Both the position numbers and the translations under genes were made by a program. Of a DNA stretch of 25,945 nt, positions 14,019-21,627 are shown in pieces. This DNA comes from CAYYMZ01 sp964473025 (lineage in GTDB: Bacteria; Patescibacteriota; UBA1384; DTJR01): assembly GCA_964473025.1 (NCBI GenBank), contig CAYYMZ010000014.1, positions 1 through 25,945 of the forward strand, written 5' to 3'. Within the stretch, counting starts at the first letter, position 1. Every line of letters begins with the position of its first letter. Under the pieces are notes generated by a model. The model saw only the letters and a list, made by a program, of their open reading frames with translations. It ran no database searches and was not told the DNA's origin.

Positions 14019-16004
14019 TTACCTCACCCTTTGCGTAAATCTAGCACGCTTACGAAGCAGAATTACTTGATCGCGGATGATGGTCGCTTCTTCAAACCGC
14101 AGCTCCTCGGCTGCCCTTTTCATATCTGATTCTTTTTGACGAATAAATTCCTTAATATCAATTTTTGAGAGATCCTGTTCAACCAAATCGAGTTCGGCGG
14201 GTTTAATTCCCTCGACAATTGATCTAATTTCTTTCTCGATTGTTTTCGGCGTGATGTTGTGTTTTTTATTGTAAGCAATTTGAATGTCGCGGCGGCGCTT
14301 CGTTTCGTCCAACGCCCTCTTCATTGAGCCAGTCACATTATCGGCATATAAAATAACTTTTCCATTTATATTTCGTGCCGCCCGTCCGATCGTTTGAATA
14401 AGCGAAGTATCCGAGCGCAAAAAACCTTCTTTGTCTGCATCTAAAATCGCCACCAGCGAAACCTCCGGCAAATCTAACCCTTCGCGAAGCAGATTAACAC
14501 CAACTAAAACATCGAATTTTCCTTCGCGCAGTTCAATCAGGGTCGTGATCCGATCTAGCGTTTCAACATCCGAGTGTAAATAACGTACCCGTATCTTTTT
14601 TTCATTCAGGTATCCCGTTAGATCCTCCGCCATCTTTTTGGTCAAGGTGGTTACCAATGTGCGCTCTTTATTCAAAGTCCTTTTTTCGATTTCTGAAATT
14701 AAATGGTCAACCTGCCCCTTGGTAGGCAAAACCTTAACCTCCGGATCAACTAACCCGGTTGGTCTAACAATTTGTTCCACGATCGTATTTTTTGATTTTT
14801 CCATCTCATACTTCCCCGGAGTCGCCGATGTGTAAATTGTTGGCGGCATCTTTTTTTCAAATTCATCAAACTTTAGCGGTCTGTTGTCACGCGCCGCCGG
14901 CAGACGAAATCCAAACTCAACCAAAGTGTTTTTACGGCTTTTATCCCCTTCGAACATTCCCCCGATTTGCGGCACGGTAACGTGGGATTCATCGATGACC
15001 ATCAGATAATCTTTGCCAAATCTTTTTTCAAAATAATCGATTAAGGTATAGGGCGGAGTCCCCGGAGCGCGACGGTCAAAATAGCGAGAGTAGTTTTCGA
15101 TCCCATTGCAATAACCCACTTCTTTAATCATTTCTAAATCGTAACGGGTCCGACGGCTTAGCCGTTCAGCTTCGAGAATTTTGCCATGTTTCCTGAAGTA
15201 ATTGAGCCGATCCTCTAAATCTTCTTTGATTTCTTTAATTGCCGCTTCGCGGATATCTAAGGGTACAAGATAATGCTTGGCGGGAAAAATCATTAAATCT
15301 TTCGGCGCCTCTAAAACATTGCGGTTTACCTTATCTAAAACCGAGAGTGTCTCTATTTTGTCATCTTCAAATTTAATCTGATAAACAACCTCGCGGTCGG
15401 TCGGTATCACTTCTATATTGTTTCCCCTCGCCCTGAAATTACCACGCAATAAGTCCGTATCGTTTCGAATAAACTGCAGGCGGACGAGATGGCGCATCAG
15501 CTCTTCTCTGGCTATCTCCCTTCCAACTTCAAGCCGGATCATGCTTTGCTCATAAAACTCGGGTGAACCCAAACCATAAATACAGGAAACCGACGCGACC
15601 ACGATTACATCATCGCGCGATAAAATTGCCTGCGTTGCGGCATTTCGTAACCGGTCAATTTCATCATTAACCGTTGCTTCCTTCTCAATGTATGTATCGG
15701 TGTTTGGAAGGTATGCCTCGGGCTGATAATAATCGTAGTAGCTGACAAAATACTCAACCGCGGCGTCGGGGAAAAATTGCCTAAACTCCTGCGTTAATTG
15801 CGCCGCCAAGGTCTTGTTATGGGCAATCACCAAGGTCGGGCGGTTAGTTTGGGCAATAACATTGGCGGCCGTAAAAGTTTTTCCAGACCCCGTCACACCC
15901 AAAAGAACCTGGTCGTGATAATTATTTTTGATTCCATTAACCAGTTTCCTGATTGCTTTGGGTTGGTCACCGGTAGGAGAGAATTTTGATTTTAATTTAA
16001 ACAC
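14019..16004 (-). CDS. uvrB: UvrABC system protein B
   Basis: Damage-verifying helicase-like subunit of nucleotide-excision repair. At 661 aa it has the standard layout: Walker A LLGVTGSGKTFTAAN near residue 37, the beta-hairpin region around YYDYYQPEAYLPNTDTYIEK that clamps the DNA strand, DEAD-type motif VIDESHVTVPQ, TIYTSATPG, motif V/VI region VGVNLLREGLDLPEV and QTIGRAARN, and a C-terminal UVR domain (KRAAEELRFEEATIIRDQ) that contacts UvrC. The start is GTG 16002-16004, giving the family N terminus FKLKSKFSPTGDQ. No Shine-Dalgarno is present and the -10 hexamer ends 8 nt upstream, suggesting a leaderless mRNA. It is separated from uvrA by a GC-rich orphan gene. Confidence 0.97.
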   Translation of the reverse strand: MFKLKSKFSPTGDQPKAIRKLVNGIKNNYHDQVLLGVTGSGKTFTAANVIAQTNRPTLVIAHNKTLAAQLTQEFRQFFPDAAVEYFVSYYDYYQPEAYLPNTDTYIEKEATVNDEIDRLRNAATQAILSRDDVIVVASVSCIYGLGSPEFYEQSMIRLEVGREIAREELMRHLVRLQFIRNDTDLLRGNFRARGNNIEVIPTDREVVYQIKFEDDKIETLSVLDKVNRNVLEAPKDLMIFPAKHYLVPLDIREAAIKEIKEDLEDRLNYFRKHGKILEAERLSRRTRYDLEMIKEVGYCNGIENYSRYFDRRAPGTPPYTLIDYFEKRFGKDYLMVIDESHVTVPQIGGMFEGDKSRKNTLVEFGFRLPAARDNRPLKFDEFEKKMPPTIYTSATPGKYEMEKSKNTIVEQIVRPTGLVDPEVKVLPTKGQVDHLISEIEKRTLNKERTLVTTLTKKMAEDLTGYLNEKKIRVRYLHSDVETLDRITTLIELREGKFDVLVGVNLLREGLDLPEVSLVAILDADKEGFLRSDTSLIQTIGRAARNINGKVILYADNVTGSMKRALDETKRRRDIQIAYNKKHNITPKTIEKEIRSIVEGIKPAELDLVEQDLSKIDIKEFIRQKESDMKRAAEELRFEEATIIRDQVILLRKRARFTQRVR

Positions 16005-16012
16005 AATAAATA

Positions 16013-16040
16013 ATTATACTTTTACAGATAAAAATGTAAA
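16013..16040 (-). promoter_or_regulatory. Promoter of uvrB
   Basis: On the minus strand TTTACA (16040-16035) and TATAAT (16018-16013) are 16 nt apart. The -10 ends 8 nt before the GTG start. It is back to back with the plus-strand promoter at 16052. Confidence 0.75.
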
Positions 16041-16051
16041 GAAAGAGCCGG

Positions 16052-16080
16052 TTGACAAGATTTGATCCTTGAATTATAGT
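16052..16080 (+). promoter_or_regulatory. Promoter of the 16153-16743 gene
   Basis: TTGACA (16052-16057) and TATAGT (16075-16080) are 17 nt apart, the same hexamers as the promoter at 59-87. The leader that follows contains the direct repeat TACGCTT (about 16080 and 16094) and a T-rich stretch. Confidence 0.8.
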
Positions 16081-16152
16081 ACGCTTACAAAGTACGCTTG
16101 CTTTTTGTTTTTTTGGCAGTAGCAAAAATCCCAAACGAAGGAGGAATCAAGT

Positions 16153-16743
16153 ATGCCACCGGACCAACGCGGTAGCAACAAGGCGCGCACAAGGACGCCC
16201 CGCGGGATCAACTGGAGATGTCCCGCCAGTTTGTTCGCCGAATATACCGGACCCAAGACCGATGGACGCGAGAGAAAGTGGTCGATTGGCGAAGCGATCA
16301 GGAGCGAGCTAGACGCCGCTGCCGCCAGCAAAGTCAATGCTATCTGCAAGAGGATCGCCGGGGAGATTGGGTCCAGTTGGACCAACGTCAGGCGAAGATG
16401 GGAGAAGCAAAGAACCCCGGTTCGCGTGCTGTTTGAGGGTAGTAACCCGAAGAGCATTGCACGCGAGGTGCGGAACACTAAGTGGGGTTGCAGCCTGAAG
16501 CCAAAACATGTCAGTAGCCGCGAGGTTGAGTTGTGCGTCTTGCCGATGATTCTGCCGACTGTCGAGAGATTCGCGGCTCTCTCGAGGGAGGTGTATCTTT
16601 GCTACTTACCTTCCCCGAAGCCCACTGATCCGCCAAGGATCGTAAGAGGCGCTCAGTACGCCAAGCGCCAGAAGGAACGGGCGCAGGCAACTCCTGGCAG
16701 AACCCCGCTGGCGGTGTGGCCGTCAGAGATGGCACACAAGTAG
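16153..16743 (+). CDS. Basic orphan protein of unknown function (196 aa)
   Basis: I recognise no family. The ATG at 16153 is preceded by AAGGAGG at about 8 nt and follows a near-consensus promoter, so expression is likely. The product is strongly basic, rich in Arg, Lys and Pro, with no hydrophobic segment. It has an N-terminal arginine-rich tail (GSNKARTRTPRGINWRCP), a central predicted helical region (IRSELDAAAASKVNAICKRI), a middle section with scattered Cys and Trp, and a Pro/Arg/Gln-rich C terminus. Its charge would suit nucleic-acid binding, but no known motif supports that. Its base composition is much more GC-rich than flanking uvrB and the 16821 gene. Two hairpins follow the stop. 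Confidence 0.65.
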   Translation: MPPDQRGSNKARTRTPRGINWRCPASLFAEYTGPKTDGRERKWSIGEAIRSELDAAAASKVNAICKRIAGEIGSSWTNVRRRWEKQRTPVRVLFEGSNPKSIAREVRNTKWGCSLKPKHVSSREVELCVLPMILPTVERFAALSREVYLCYLPSPKPTDPPRIVRGAQYAKRQKERAQATPGRTPLAVWPSEMAHK

Positions 16744-16820
16744 GTTCAGCGTCAGGCAGCGGCCTGCCACTGAACCGACAAAAATGGGGACGGCCCACGC
16801 CGTCCCCCTTCTTTTTTAAT
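16743..16820. terminator. Tandem hairpins ending in a bidirectional terminator
   Basis: GGTTCAG (16743-16749) pairs with CTGAACC (16770-16776), with CAGGC/GCCTG inside. Next, GGGGACGGC (16786-16794) pairs with GCCGTCCCC (16799-16807) around CCAC. The plus strand then reads CTTCTTTTTT and the minus strand ATTTTTG, so it serves both the 16153-16743 gene and the convergent 16821-17285 gene. Confidence 0.85.
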
Positions 16821-17285
16821 TTATTTTGTCGGGGAAACTGTAGAGGTGACCGATGCCGTAATGGCCGGATGGAGTTCAACGTCCTTGCCTGCAACATTGG
16901 CTTTAAGAGTGTATGTTTTATAATCGGATGATGGTTTGTATTCAATATTTTTATCCTCCGGAACCGAGCTGACGTATTTAGGCACTAACTCATTTAAGGT
17001 CTTGGGGTATTTGCCATTTTGCAGACCATAAATATCTAATGCCTGCTGGACCCCCAAAACAGGAGAATAATTACGTTGAAAATTTACAAATTTATACCCG
17101 TTATACGAGGTCGAACCTAAAATCGCCAGCGGAACAATTCCGATTAGAATCGTGATAATCCACTTAGTTACGACTGACCAGCGTGAAGTCAGCCACATGA
17201 TAATAACCCCGATTGGCGGCAACCAAAATAAGGTTAGAACCGAAACAACATCGCGCCAAGTATTTGATTTTTCTTCTGGTTCCAT
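16821..17285 (-). CDS. Membrane protein with two N-terminal helices and a pseudopilin-like tail
   Basis: 154 aa. Two hydrophobic segments are visible, roughly residues 13-32 (VLTLFWLPPIGVIIMWL) and 40-57 (WIITILIGIVPLAILG). After them a segment resembles the conserved part of type II secretion/type IV pilus major pseudopilins (GspG-like): ALDIYGLQNGKYPKTLNELV followed by KYVSSVPEDKN and a beta-rich end (YKTYTLKANV). No prepilin peptidase site is evident, so this looks like a membrane-anchored relative, not a processed pilin. AAAAGGAGCGG just before the ATG supports the start. It is a single gene between a convergent orphan gene and a divergent nucleotidyltransferase. Function unknown. Confidence 0.75.
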   Translation of the reverse strand: MEPEEKSNTWRDVVSVLTLFWLPPIGVIIMWLTSRWSVVTKWIITILIGIVPLAILGSTSYNGYKFVNFQRNYSPVLGVQQALDIYGLQNGKYPKTLNELVPKYVSSVPEDKNIEYKPSSDYKTYTLKANVAGKDVELHPAITASVTSTVSPTK

Positions 17286-17302
17286 CCGCTCCTTTTCTAT
17301 TT

Positions 17303-17332
17303 ATTATATTGTAGCAGATTTTTATTTGTAAA
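17303..17332 (-). promoter_or_regulatory. Promoter of the 16821-17285 gene
   Basis: On the minus strand TTTACA (17332-17327) and TATAAT (17308-17303) are 18 nt apart. The predicted leader is about 12 nt and contains the ribosome site. Confidence 0.65.
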
Positions 17333-17340
17333 GAAAAAGC

Positions 17341-17369
17341 TTGATGTACTCCGTCATGACCTATAAGAT
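17341..17369 (+). promoter_or_regulatory. Promoter of the 17376 nucleotidyltransferase, leaderless
   Basis: TTGATG (17341-17346) and TAAGAT (17364-17369) are 17 nt apart. The -10 ends exactly 6 nt before the ATG, so transcription should start at or next to the start codon. Confidence 0.65.
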
Positions 17370-17375
17370 AAGTTT

Positions 17376-17762
17376 ATGAAAAAAATAATGGTTTTCGGGG
17401 CATTCGACCCCTTACATAAGGGTCATCTGGAATTTTTTAAACAAGCAAGCAAACTTGGTGACTATTTAATTGTTGTTGCAAGGGATTTATCAATCAAGAA
17501 AATTAAAAACCGCAAACCGAGATTTCAAGAAGGTGAAAGATTGAAGGCGGTCAAGGAGGCCTCGGGTGTGGATAGGGCGGTTTTGGGTGATTCCAATGAC
17601 TACGGGAAGGTGATTAAGGATTTTCAGCCAGATATAATTGCAATTGGTTATGATCAGGAAATACCTGAAACCTTGAAAAACACCTTAAAAAAGTATAAAA
17701 TTGTAACGTTAAAACCGTTCAAACCCGAAATTTATAAATCCTCAAAAATTTATATCGAATAG
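17376..17762 (+). CDS. RibL/TagD-like nucleotidyltransferase
   Basis: 128 aa single-domain cytidylyl/adenylyl-transferase. The phosphate-binding and HxGH motif appears as FGAFDPLHKGHLEFF near residues 8-22. Later the nucleotide-binding segment reads IIAIGYDQEI, which resembles archaeal FAD synthase (RibL) more than glycerol-3-phosphate cytidylyltransferase (TagD). The ISSSxI-like end of the family is represented by YKSSKIY at the C terminus. It probably transfers a nucleotide to a phosphorylated small molecule, perhaps FMN, but the substrate cannot be fixed by eye. Its mRNA is predicted leaderless. tRNA-Glu begins immediately after its stop, so the two are probably cotranscribed. Confidence 0.85.
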   Translation: MKKIMVFGAFDPLHKGHLEFFKQASKLGDYLIVVARDLSIKKIKNRKPRFQEGERLKAVKEASGVDRAVLGDSNDYGKVIKDFQPDIIAIGYDQEIPETLKNTLKKYKIVTLKPFKPEIYKSSKIYIE

Positions 17763-17837
17763 GGCCCCATCATCTAGTGGTTAGGATACCAGGTTTTCAT
17801 CCTGGACACAGGGGTTCGACTCCCCTTGGGGTCACCA
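17763..17837 (+). tRNA. tRNA-Glu (anticodon UUC)
   Basis: The acceptor stem GGCCCCA pairs with TGGGGTC (one G-T). The D-arm contains AGTGGTTAGGA. The anticodon stem CCAGG/CCTGG encloses the loop TTTTCAT, giving UUC, and the T-arm carries GGTTCGACTCC. CCA is encoded (17835-17837). It starts 1 nt after the preceding coding sequence and is followed by a strong hairpin terminator. Confidence 0.96.
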
Positions 17838-17877
17838 ATAAAACAAAAAGTCGCCGTAAGGCGGCGTTTTGTTTTAT
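17838..17877. terminator. Bidirectional terminator between tRNA-Glu and the Nudix gene
   Basis: ATAAAACAAAA on the left pairs with TTTTGTTTTAT on the right, around GTCGCC-GTAA-GGCGGC. The plus strand reads into TTTTGTTTT after the GC stem and the minus strand into TTTTTGTTTT. The stop codon of the convergent Nudix gene (17874-17876) lies within it. Confidence 0.85.
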
Positions 17878-18344
17878 CTGGGGCAAGAAGGAGTCGAATG
17901 CCGAAGCGTCCACCCATATTCACTATAAAAAAAGCCCTTCCTAATACTATTGATCGCAACTACGATGTAATCAATCGTGTTTTTTGGCAAATTATTGAGA
18001 TCAAACCAATCCATATCATCGCATTTTTCCGGTTCCATTATTTTCAGCTTTCCGGACCACTTTTTCGCCACAAAGAATACATCAACCCTTTCGTCCGAGC
18101 TCCCTTTGCGATGCATTACATGGGCAACTTTAATGTCTGGTTTTTTTACTTTTAGCCCCGATTCTTCAAAAACTTCTCTGATTAGAGAGTCCGTGAATGT
18201 TTCGTTTTTTTCTCCATGACCCGAGACCAACCCATAATTTCCATCTTCAAAACCGGTATTACACCTCCTTGTCAACAAGGTTTTGTTACCCTTAATCAAA
18301 ACAAGGTAACATGATGGCACTATTTTATAGCGATTTTTTTTCAT
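17874..18344 (-). CDS. Nudix hydrolase
   Basis: 156 aa. Hydrolyses a nucleoside diphosphate linked to another moiety. The Nudix box is canonical: Gly, five residues, Glu, seven residues, then REVFEESGL (about residues 42-64), with all metal-binding glutamates present. The preceding strand GNYGLVSGH and N-terminal SCYLVLIKGNKTLLTRR fit the fold. The substrate cannot be predicted. It overlaps the upstream methyltransferase by 4 nt (ATGA) and is translationally coupled to it. The last dozen residues run into the bidirectional terminator and are probably not conserved. Confidence 0.9.
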   Translation of the reverse strand: MKKNRYKIVPSCYLVLIKGNKTLLTRRCNTGFEDGNYGLVSGHGEKNETFTDSLIREVFEESGLKVKKPDIKVAHVMHRKGSSDERVDVFFVAKKWSGKLKIMEPEKCDDMDWFDLNNLPKNTIDYIVVAINSIRKGFFYSEYGWTLRHSTPSCPR

Positions 18345-18943
18345 ATTTTCCGCAAAATTATTTCAAACCACTTTTGACCTCTTAGTGTATGAACGGTCTT
18401 GAAAATAGTTTTGTAACTTTTGCCAGCAATTTTTTCAATATCTTCCGGGGTGTAATAATAATATGTTCTTGTGCCGAATTCGTCGTCTTTTGAGAACTCT
18501 CTGTATTTTCCAAATTTTAAGCTGATAAAAAATAACCCGTTCGAATTTAACGCTTTCGTGGCTCTCAAGAACATCTTTTTGAGATCTTCTTTTTTAGAAT
18601 GGAGAAGTGCTGCAAAGGCAAAAATAATATCTATCCCTTTTTCAAACTCAAAGCTTTCCAGATCGGCAACTTCAAATCGGGCTTTTGGCGTTGTCTTTTT
18701 GGCAATTTCTATCATCGAGCGCGAGATGTCAATTCCCAAATAATCATTGGTGAATTTAAGAATCTCTGCAGCATCTCGCCCGTTGCCGCATCCTAGTTCC
18801 ACTACTTTTAGATTTTTCTTCTTGCATAAATCACAGGCCTGTTTTATGTCAGCATATCTCGCACCAAGAGAGCTAAATTTCCGCGCCATTTGTATGGCAC
18901 TTTTATTGTACGTCTCAACTGTTTGTTTTTTCTTATCAATCAT
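18341..18943 (-). CDS. Class I SAM-dependent methyltransferase
   Basis: 200 aa. The SAM-binding motif I is VVELGCGNGRDAAEI near residues 47-61, followed by the acidic end of strand 2 in YLGIDISRSMI, motif II around ARFEVADLESF, and IIFAFAALLH. The N terminus VETYNKSAIQMARKF is typical of small-molecule or UbiE/COQ5-like type 11 methyltransferases. The acceptor is unknown. It is the first gene of a two-gene operon with the Nudix hydrolase, behind a promoter whose -10 ends 6 nt before the ATG, with no convincing Shine-Dalgarno. Confidence 0.88.
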   Translation of the reverse strand: MIDKKKQTVETYNKSAIQMARKFSSLGARYADIKQACDLCKKKNLKVVELGCGNGRDAAEILKFTNDYLGIDISRSMIEIAKKTTPKARFEVADLESFEFEKGIDIIFAFAALLHSKKEDLKKMFLRATKALNSNGLFFISLKFGKYREFSKDDEFGTRTYYYYTPEDIEKIAGKSYKTIFKTVHTLRGQKWFEIILRKI

Positions 18944-18949
18944 GATCTT

Positions 18950-18978
18950 ATCTTATCCAACAAAAAAACTCACCGCAA
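18950..18978 (-). promoter_or_regulatory. Promoter of the methyltransferase-Nudix operon, leaderless
   Basis: On the minus strand TTGCGG (18978-18973) and TAAGAT (18955-18950) are 17 nt apart. The -10 ends 6 nt before the ATG. Confidence 0.55.
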
Positions 18979-19005
18979 GGTTGGCTTGATTTATATTTAG
19001 TACAA

Positions 19006-19476
19006 TCAATGATATATGTTGTTAATAATAGACCCGATACCTTGAGAGGCGGTGATAACCACAATAGCCAATAATATGTGAAGGGTTATAGTTTTTGCAA
19101 TCCCCTTGTGTGTGTTTTTGGCCAGACTAAAACTGTAGATCGTTAAAACGATAAAACCATAGAAAATATCAACCCAAATCGCCACGTGCAAATCAAAAAT
19201 GAAAATCGGAATCAAGAAAGTTAGAGCAAATATAAGTTTGGTAAAAAAAGCGGTTACGGTAGTTAGTATTACGTCTTTCTCTTTGTTACCTTCTTTTTCC
19301 GAAAAATAAACCGCTAAAGAATCAGCTAAAGAGTCAGCGAAAGCGATTACCAAGACCGCCGATATTACAGCGTGCTTTAAATTAGTTCCTGCGTGCATAC
19401 CGACAATTATCGCTAGAGTCGCAATCACAGCCGATGAAAGACCAAACCCTAAACCCTTTTTTAATGCATCGTTCAT
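19006..19476 (-). CDS. VIT/CCC1-like small integral membrane protein
   Basis: 156 aa, almost entirely hydrophobic with about four or five membrane helices (for example VIATLAIIVGMHAG, AVISAVLVIAFADSLADSL, LIFALTFLIPIFIF, IFYGFIVLTIYSF and LHILLAIVVITA). The pattern GLSSAVIATLAIIVG followed by DSLADSLAVYFSEKEG recalls the first helices and metal-region sequence of the VIT1/CCC1 iron/manganese transporter family, where a similar segment reads GALSMALGEYVS. The acidic residues in that segment (Asp-Ser-Leu-Ala-Asp) could serve metal passage. It is a stand-alone gene. Family assignment is probable; transport substrate is unknown. Confidence 0.7.
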   Translation of the reverse strand: MNDALKKGLGFGLSSAVIATLAIIVGMHAGTNLKHAVISAVLVIAFADSLADSLAVYFSEKEGNKEKDVILTTVTAFFTKLIFALTFLIPIFIFDLHVAIWVDIFYGFIVLTIYSFSLAKNTHKGIAKTITLHILLAIVVITASQGIGSIINNIYH

Positions 19477-19482
19477 GTATAT

Positions 19483-19491
19483 ATTGTATCA
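19483..19491 (-). promoter_or_regulatory. Extended -10 promoter of the VIT-like gene
   Basis: On the minus strand TGATACAAT is an extended -10 (TGn plus TACAAT), ending 6 nt before the ATG. No good -35 is visible, as expected for an extended -10. No Shine-Dalgarno is present. Confidence 0.5.
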
Positions 19492-19521
19492 AGATATGAA
19501 GATAATCCCCACACTCCAAAT

Positions 19522-19558
19522 AAATAAAAACTCCCGTTATAAACGGGTGTTTTTATTT
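19522..19558. terminator. Bidirectional terminator in the 19477-19782 intergenic region
   Basis: AAATAAAAAC (19522-19531) pairs with GTTTTTATTT (19549-19558), with CCCGTT/AACGGG inside. A- and T-runs flank it on both strands. No plus-strand gene ends just before it and no minus-strand gene just after, so it may insulate the divergent 19476 and 19783 genes or end an unseen small transcript. The remaining 19559-19727 shows nothing else I can support. Confidence 0.65.
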
Positions 19559-19727
19559 CTGGAGGGCCTGGAGCTTATCGTACTCAAGAGTTTTAGTCAT
19601 TTTTACAATTTGAGAGCTTTGTGGTCAGATTAAACCTATTTTAAAAATGCTTCGGGAAAGTTTAGGATTTGGATAAAAGTTTATTAGCAACCATCCGGGT
19701 ATTGATAAGGAGTGGCCATAGGGGTAG

Positions 19728-19733
19728 TATAAT
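19728..19733 (+). promoter_or_regulatory. -10 element for the AlaRS-like/S51 operon
   Basis: A perfect TATAAT, with predicted start near 19740 and a leader of about 43 nt. The nearest -35-like hexamer (TTGATA at 19702-19707) is 20 nt away, which is too far, so the -35 is unclear. Confidence 0.5.
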
Positions 19734-19782
19734 GCTGGCAATCAATTCTGCAGTTTGACAGTCGGGAAGGAGGCCAGCACAG

Positions 19783-20955
19783 ATGGGCTCGCCGAGAGAG
19801 GCGTATGCCGAAGTAAGGGACGACTATCTTCTTGGACGTGGCTGGGAGCTTAGGCAATGCCCTAAGTGTTCCTGCAACTACTTCACGAAACGAGGGATCG
19901 ACAACTGTGCGTCATATAGCTGCAACGGTGGCTATACATTCACAGAAGTTAATTCTCCTCGGCAACTGGCTGAGCTCGAGCCATTCGTAAAATCGATGGC
20001 TTCATGCTTTAGCAGTCGCGGATTTGTTTCGACTCCGCCAATCAAGCTTCTGCGCGAGAACGAGCGCACATTATTCGCAAGCGCCGCCGGTCAGGTGTTC
20101 GATCCAGCGATCTACGGAGGAAGCGAACCTAGCGAACCCAAGGTTTTCGTCATCCAGCCTGTGATTCGACTACAAAAGGCGGACATGGTTGGGGTAATCG
20201 AGGGTTTCGCAACCTCGTTTCTGAACGCCGCGACCGAGCAATGGCAGACGACGGCAAGCGAACACTTCGAATCACTCGACAATTGGCTGGACTTCTTTTC
20301 CGCACAGGGACTCTATATCGGTAATCTCTGTCTCGAGGTTTCGCAAGAAACTGAAAACTGGGACGGGAGAATTGTCGAAGCCGAGTCTCTCAAGATCAAC
20401 TACAGTGGGCTCGAGATCGCGATCGCCAACTTCTTCCACGGTATTTCACAAGCCAACGAAGAAGCGACGCTAAGCGACATCAGCCTTGGTGCAGAACGGT
20501 TGGTCTGGGCAATCAACAAGACCGGTTCTTACTTCGACGCCGTCGGCCCTCTCTATGATGCTCTGCTAGGCAGGGTCGCAGCGATGGATGCAATACGGAC
20601 CCTGACTCTCATGTCTAGCGCTGGAGTAACGGCGGGGCACAAAAACCACGGCTACCAGTTCAGATCGCTAGCTAGAAGCAGAGCCCAACACTTGCAGAAG
20701 GTAAACACACACGACTTGGCCGTTTTCTACTACTCCCAGTGGGCAAGGTTTCTCGAACCGACCCACGAAAGAAGTGCTGTTGAGAAGGAAATCTCAAGTG
20801 AAACTGAGCGCAACATCAACCTTGAGTTCAACGAGCTTCTGAGAACTGGTATCGACTGCGACCAAGTAACGGAAGATTTTCTGCGCACAGTTGTTCGCAA
20901 AAGAAAATCAACCCCCGACGAATTGAGAGCCATAATAAGAAAGCGAGGTGAATAG
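19783..20955 (+). CDS. Stand-alone archaeal-type alanyl-tRNA-synthetase-like catalytic domain protein
   Basis: 390 aa. Segment by segment it resembles the N-terminal half of archaeal AlaRS. A zinc knuckle has Cys26, Cys29, Cys42 and Cys47 (CPKC, then C-x4-C). LFASAAGQVFDP stands where AlaRS has the FT-AGM-F motif. QPVIRLQKADMVG (Arg129) matches the QxCIRxxDxDNVG motif. SGLEIAIANFF matches the GLExATLVFMN region, LGAERLVWA (236-243) is motif 3, and IRTLTLMSSAGVTAGH matches the HTRTLLFxxADG helix region. The motif 2 segment that in AlaRS reads GRHLT is changed (GFATSFLNAA). Editing and C-Ala domains are absent. It may aminoacylate something other than tRNA-Ala, or be regulatory. AAGGAGG precedes the ATG. 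Its stop abuts the S51 gene (TAGATG). Codon use is more GC-rich than its neighbours. Confidence 0.75.
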   Translation: MGSPREAYAEVRDDYLLGRGWELRQCPKCSCNYFTKRGIDNCASYSCNGGYTFTEVNSPRQLAELEPFVKSMASCFSSRGFVSTPPIKLLRENERTLFASAAGQVFDPAIYGGSEPSEPKVFVIQPVIRLQKADMVGVIEGFATSFLNAATEQWQTTASEHFESLDNWLDFFSAQGLYIGNLCLEVSQETENWDGRIVEAESLKINYSGLEIAIANFFHGISQANEEATLSDISLGAERLVWAINKTGSYFDAVGPLYDALLGRVAAMDAIRTLTLMSSAGVTAGHKNHGYQFRSLARSRAQHLQKVNTHDLAVFYYSQWARFLEPTHERSAVEKEISSETERNINLEFNELLRTGIDCDQVTEDFLRTVVRKRKSTPDELRAIIRKRGE

Positions 20956-21627
20956 ATGCCAAGAATATTCCTCTCCGGTGGAGGCAACGCATCGGATACC
21001 ACTCTTTTAGATAAAGAGTTTGCTTCTCGTCTTGTCGACGAGGGCGCTCTTGTCTATCTTCCCGTCGCCATGCGGGAAAGCCGATACGGGAAGTGCTTGG
21101 AATGGTTCAAGTCAGTCTTCGAACCACTCTGGCAAGGCGAAATCCAACTGTTAACCGACCTCCGTAAGAGAAGAGGGCTCTCTGAGGTTGGTGGCATCTA
21201 CATGGGTGGCGGCGATACAAGCAAGCTCCTCCATGATATCGACTCGGCTGACTTTGGCACCTACCTCCGCCAAGCGACCAAGCAGAACATCCCGATTTAC
21301 GGTGGCAGTGCTGGAGCGATAGTCCTCGGCAAAAGTATCGAGACTGCTCCAGAAGTCAAGAACAAGCAAGACGAGCTAACCGAAGGCCTGGACATGCTCC
21401 ATGGTTACTCGGTAGTCTGCCACCACAACTCCACTGACTACGCTGATGCGACACGCCTTTCGCGTGATTTGGATCAGCCCCTCATCGTGCTTTCCGAGCA
21501 GTCTGGCGTACTACTCGAGAACGGCGACATTACATCGATCGGCACCAGGCCGGTTGTGCTGGTTACCAAGACAGGTGAGATCACCAAGATCGAACTAAAA
21601 GAAAAGCGATCACTCACACGCCGATAG
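20956..21627 (+). CDS. S51 peptidase E-like / class I glutamine-amidotransferase-like protein
   Basis: 223 aa. The family's features are in order: an N-terminal strand IFLSGGGNASD, YLPVAMRES, IYMGGGDTSKLL (81-92), the nucleophile elbow IYGGSAGAIVLG with Ser118, and a His-containing strand VVCHHNSTDY (156-157), then LIVLSEQSGVLLENG. In peptidase E a Ser-His-Glu triad cleaves Asp-X dipeptides; related proteins act as cyanophycinases. The Ser and a His are present here. It starts immediately after the AlaRS-like stop codon, with GAGGTG upstream, so the two are cotranscribed and probably act on a common amino-acid conjugate. Substrate unknown. Confidence 0.85.
   Translation: MPRIFLSGGGNASDTTLLDKEFASRLVDEGALVYLPVAMRESRYGKCLEWFKSVFEPLWQGEIQLLTDLRKRRGLSEVGGIYMGGGDTSKLLHDIDSADFGTYLRQATKQNIPIYGGSAGAIVLGKSIETAPEVKNKQDELTEGLDMLHGYSVVCHHNSTDYADATRLSRDLDQPLIVLSEQSGVLLENGDITSIGTRPVVLVTKTGEITKIELKEKRSLTRR

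Noticed and set aside
16074..16509. Minus-strand frames opposite the 16153-16743 gene
   Set aside because: No start signals, low-complexity composition, and antisense to a gene with promoter and Shine-Dalgarno.
17878..17910. tRNA 3'-end fragment (GGAGTCGAA) near tRNA-Glu as an integration scar
   Set aside because: Resemblance to the T-arm is short. The matching arm does not pair, and there is no integrase or element boundary nearby.
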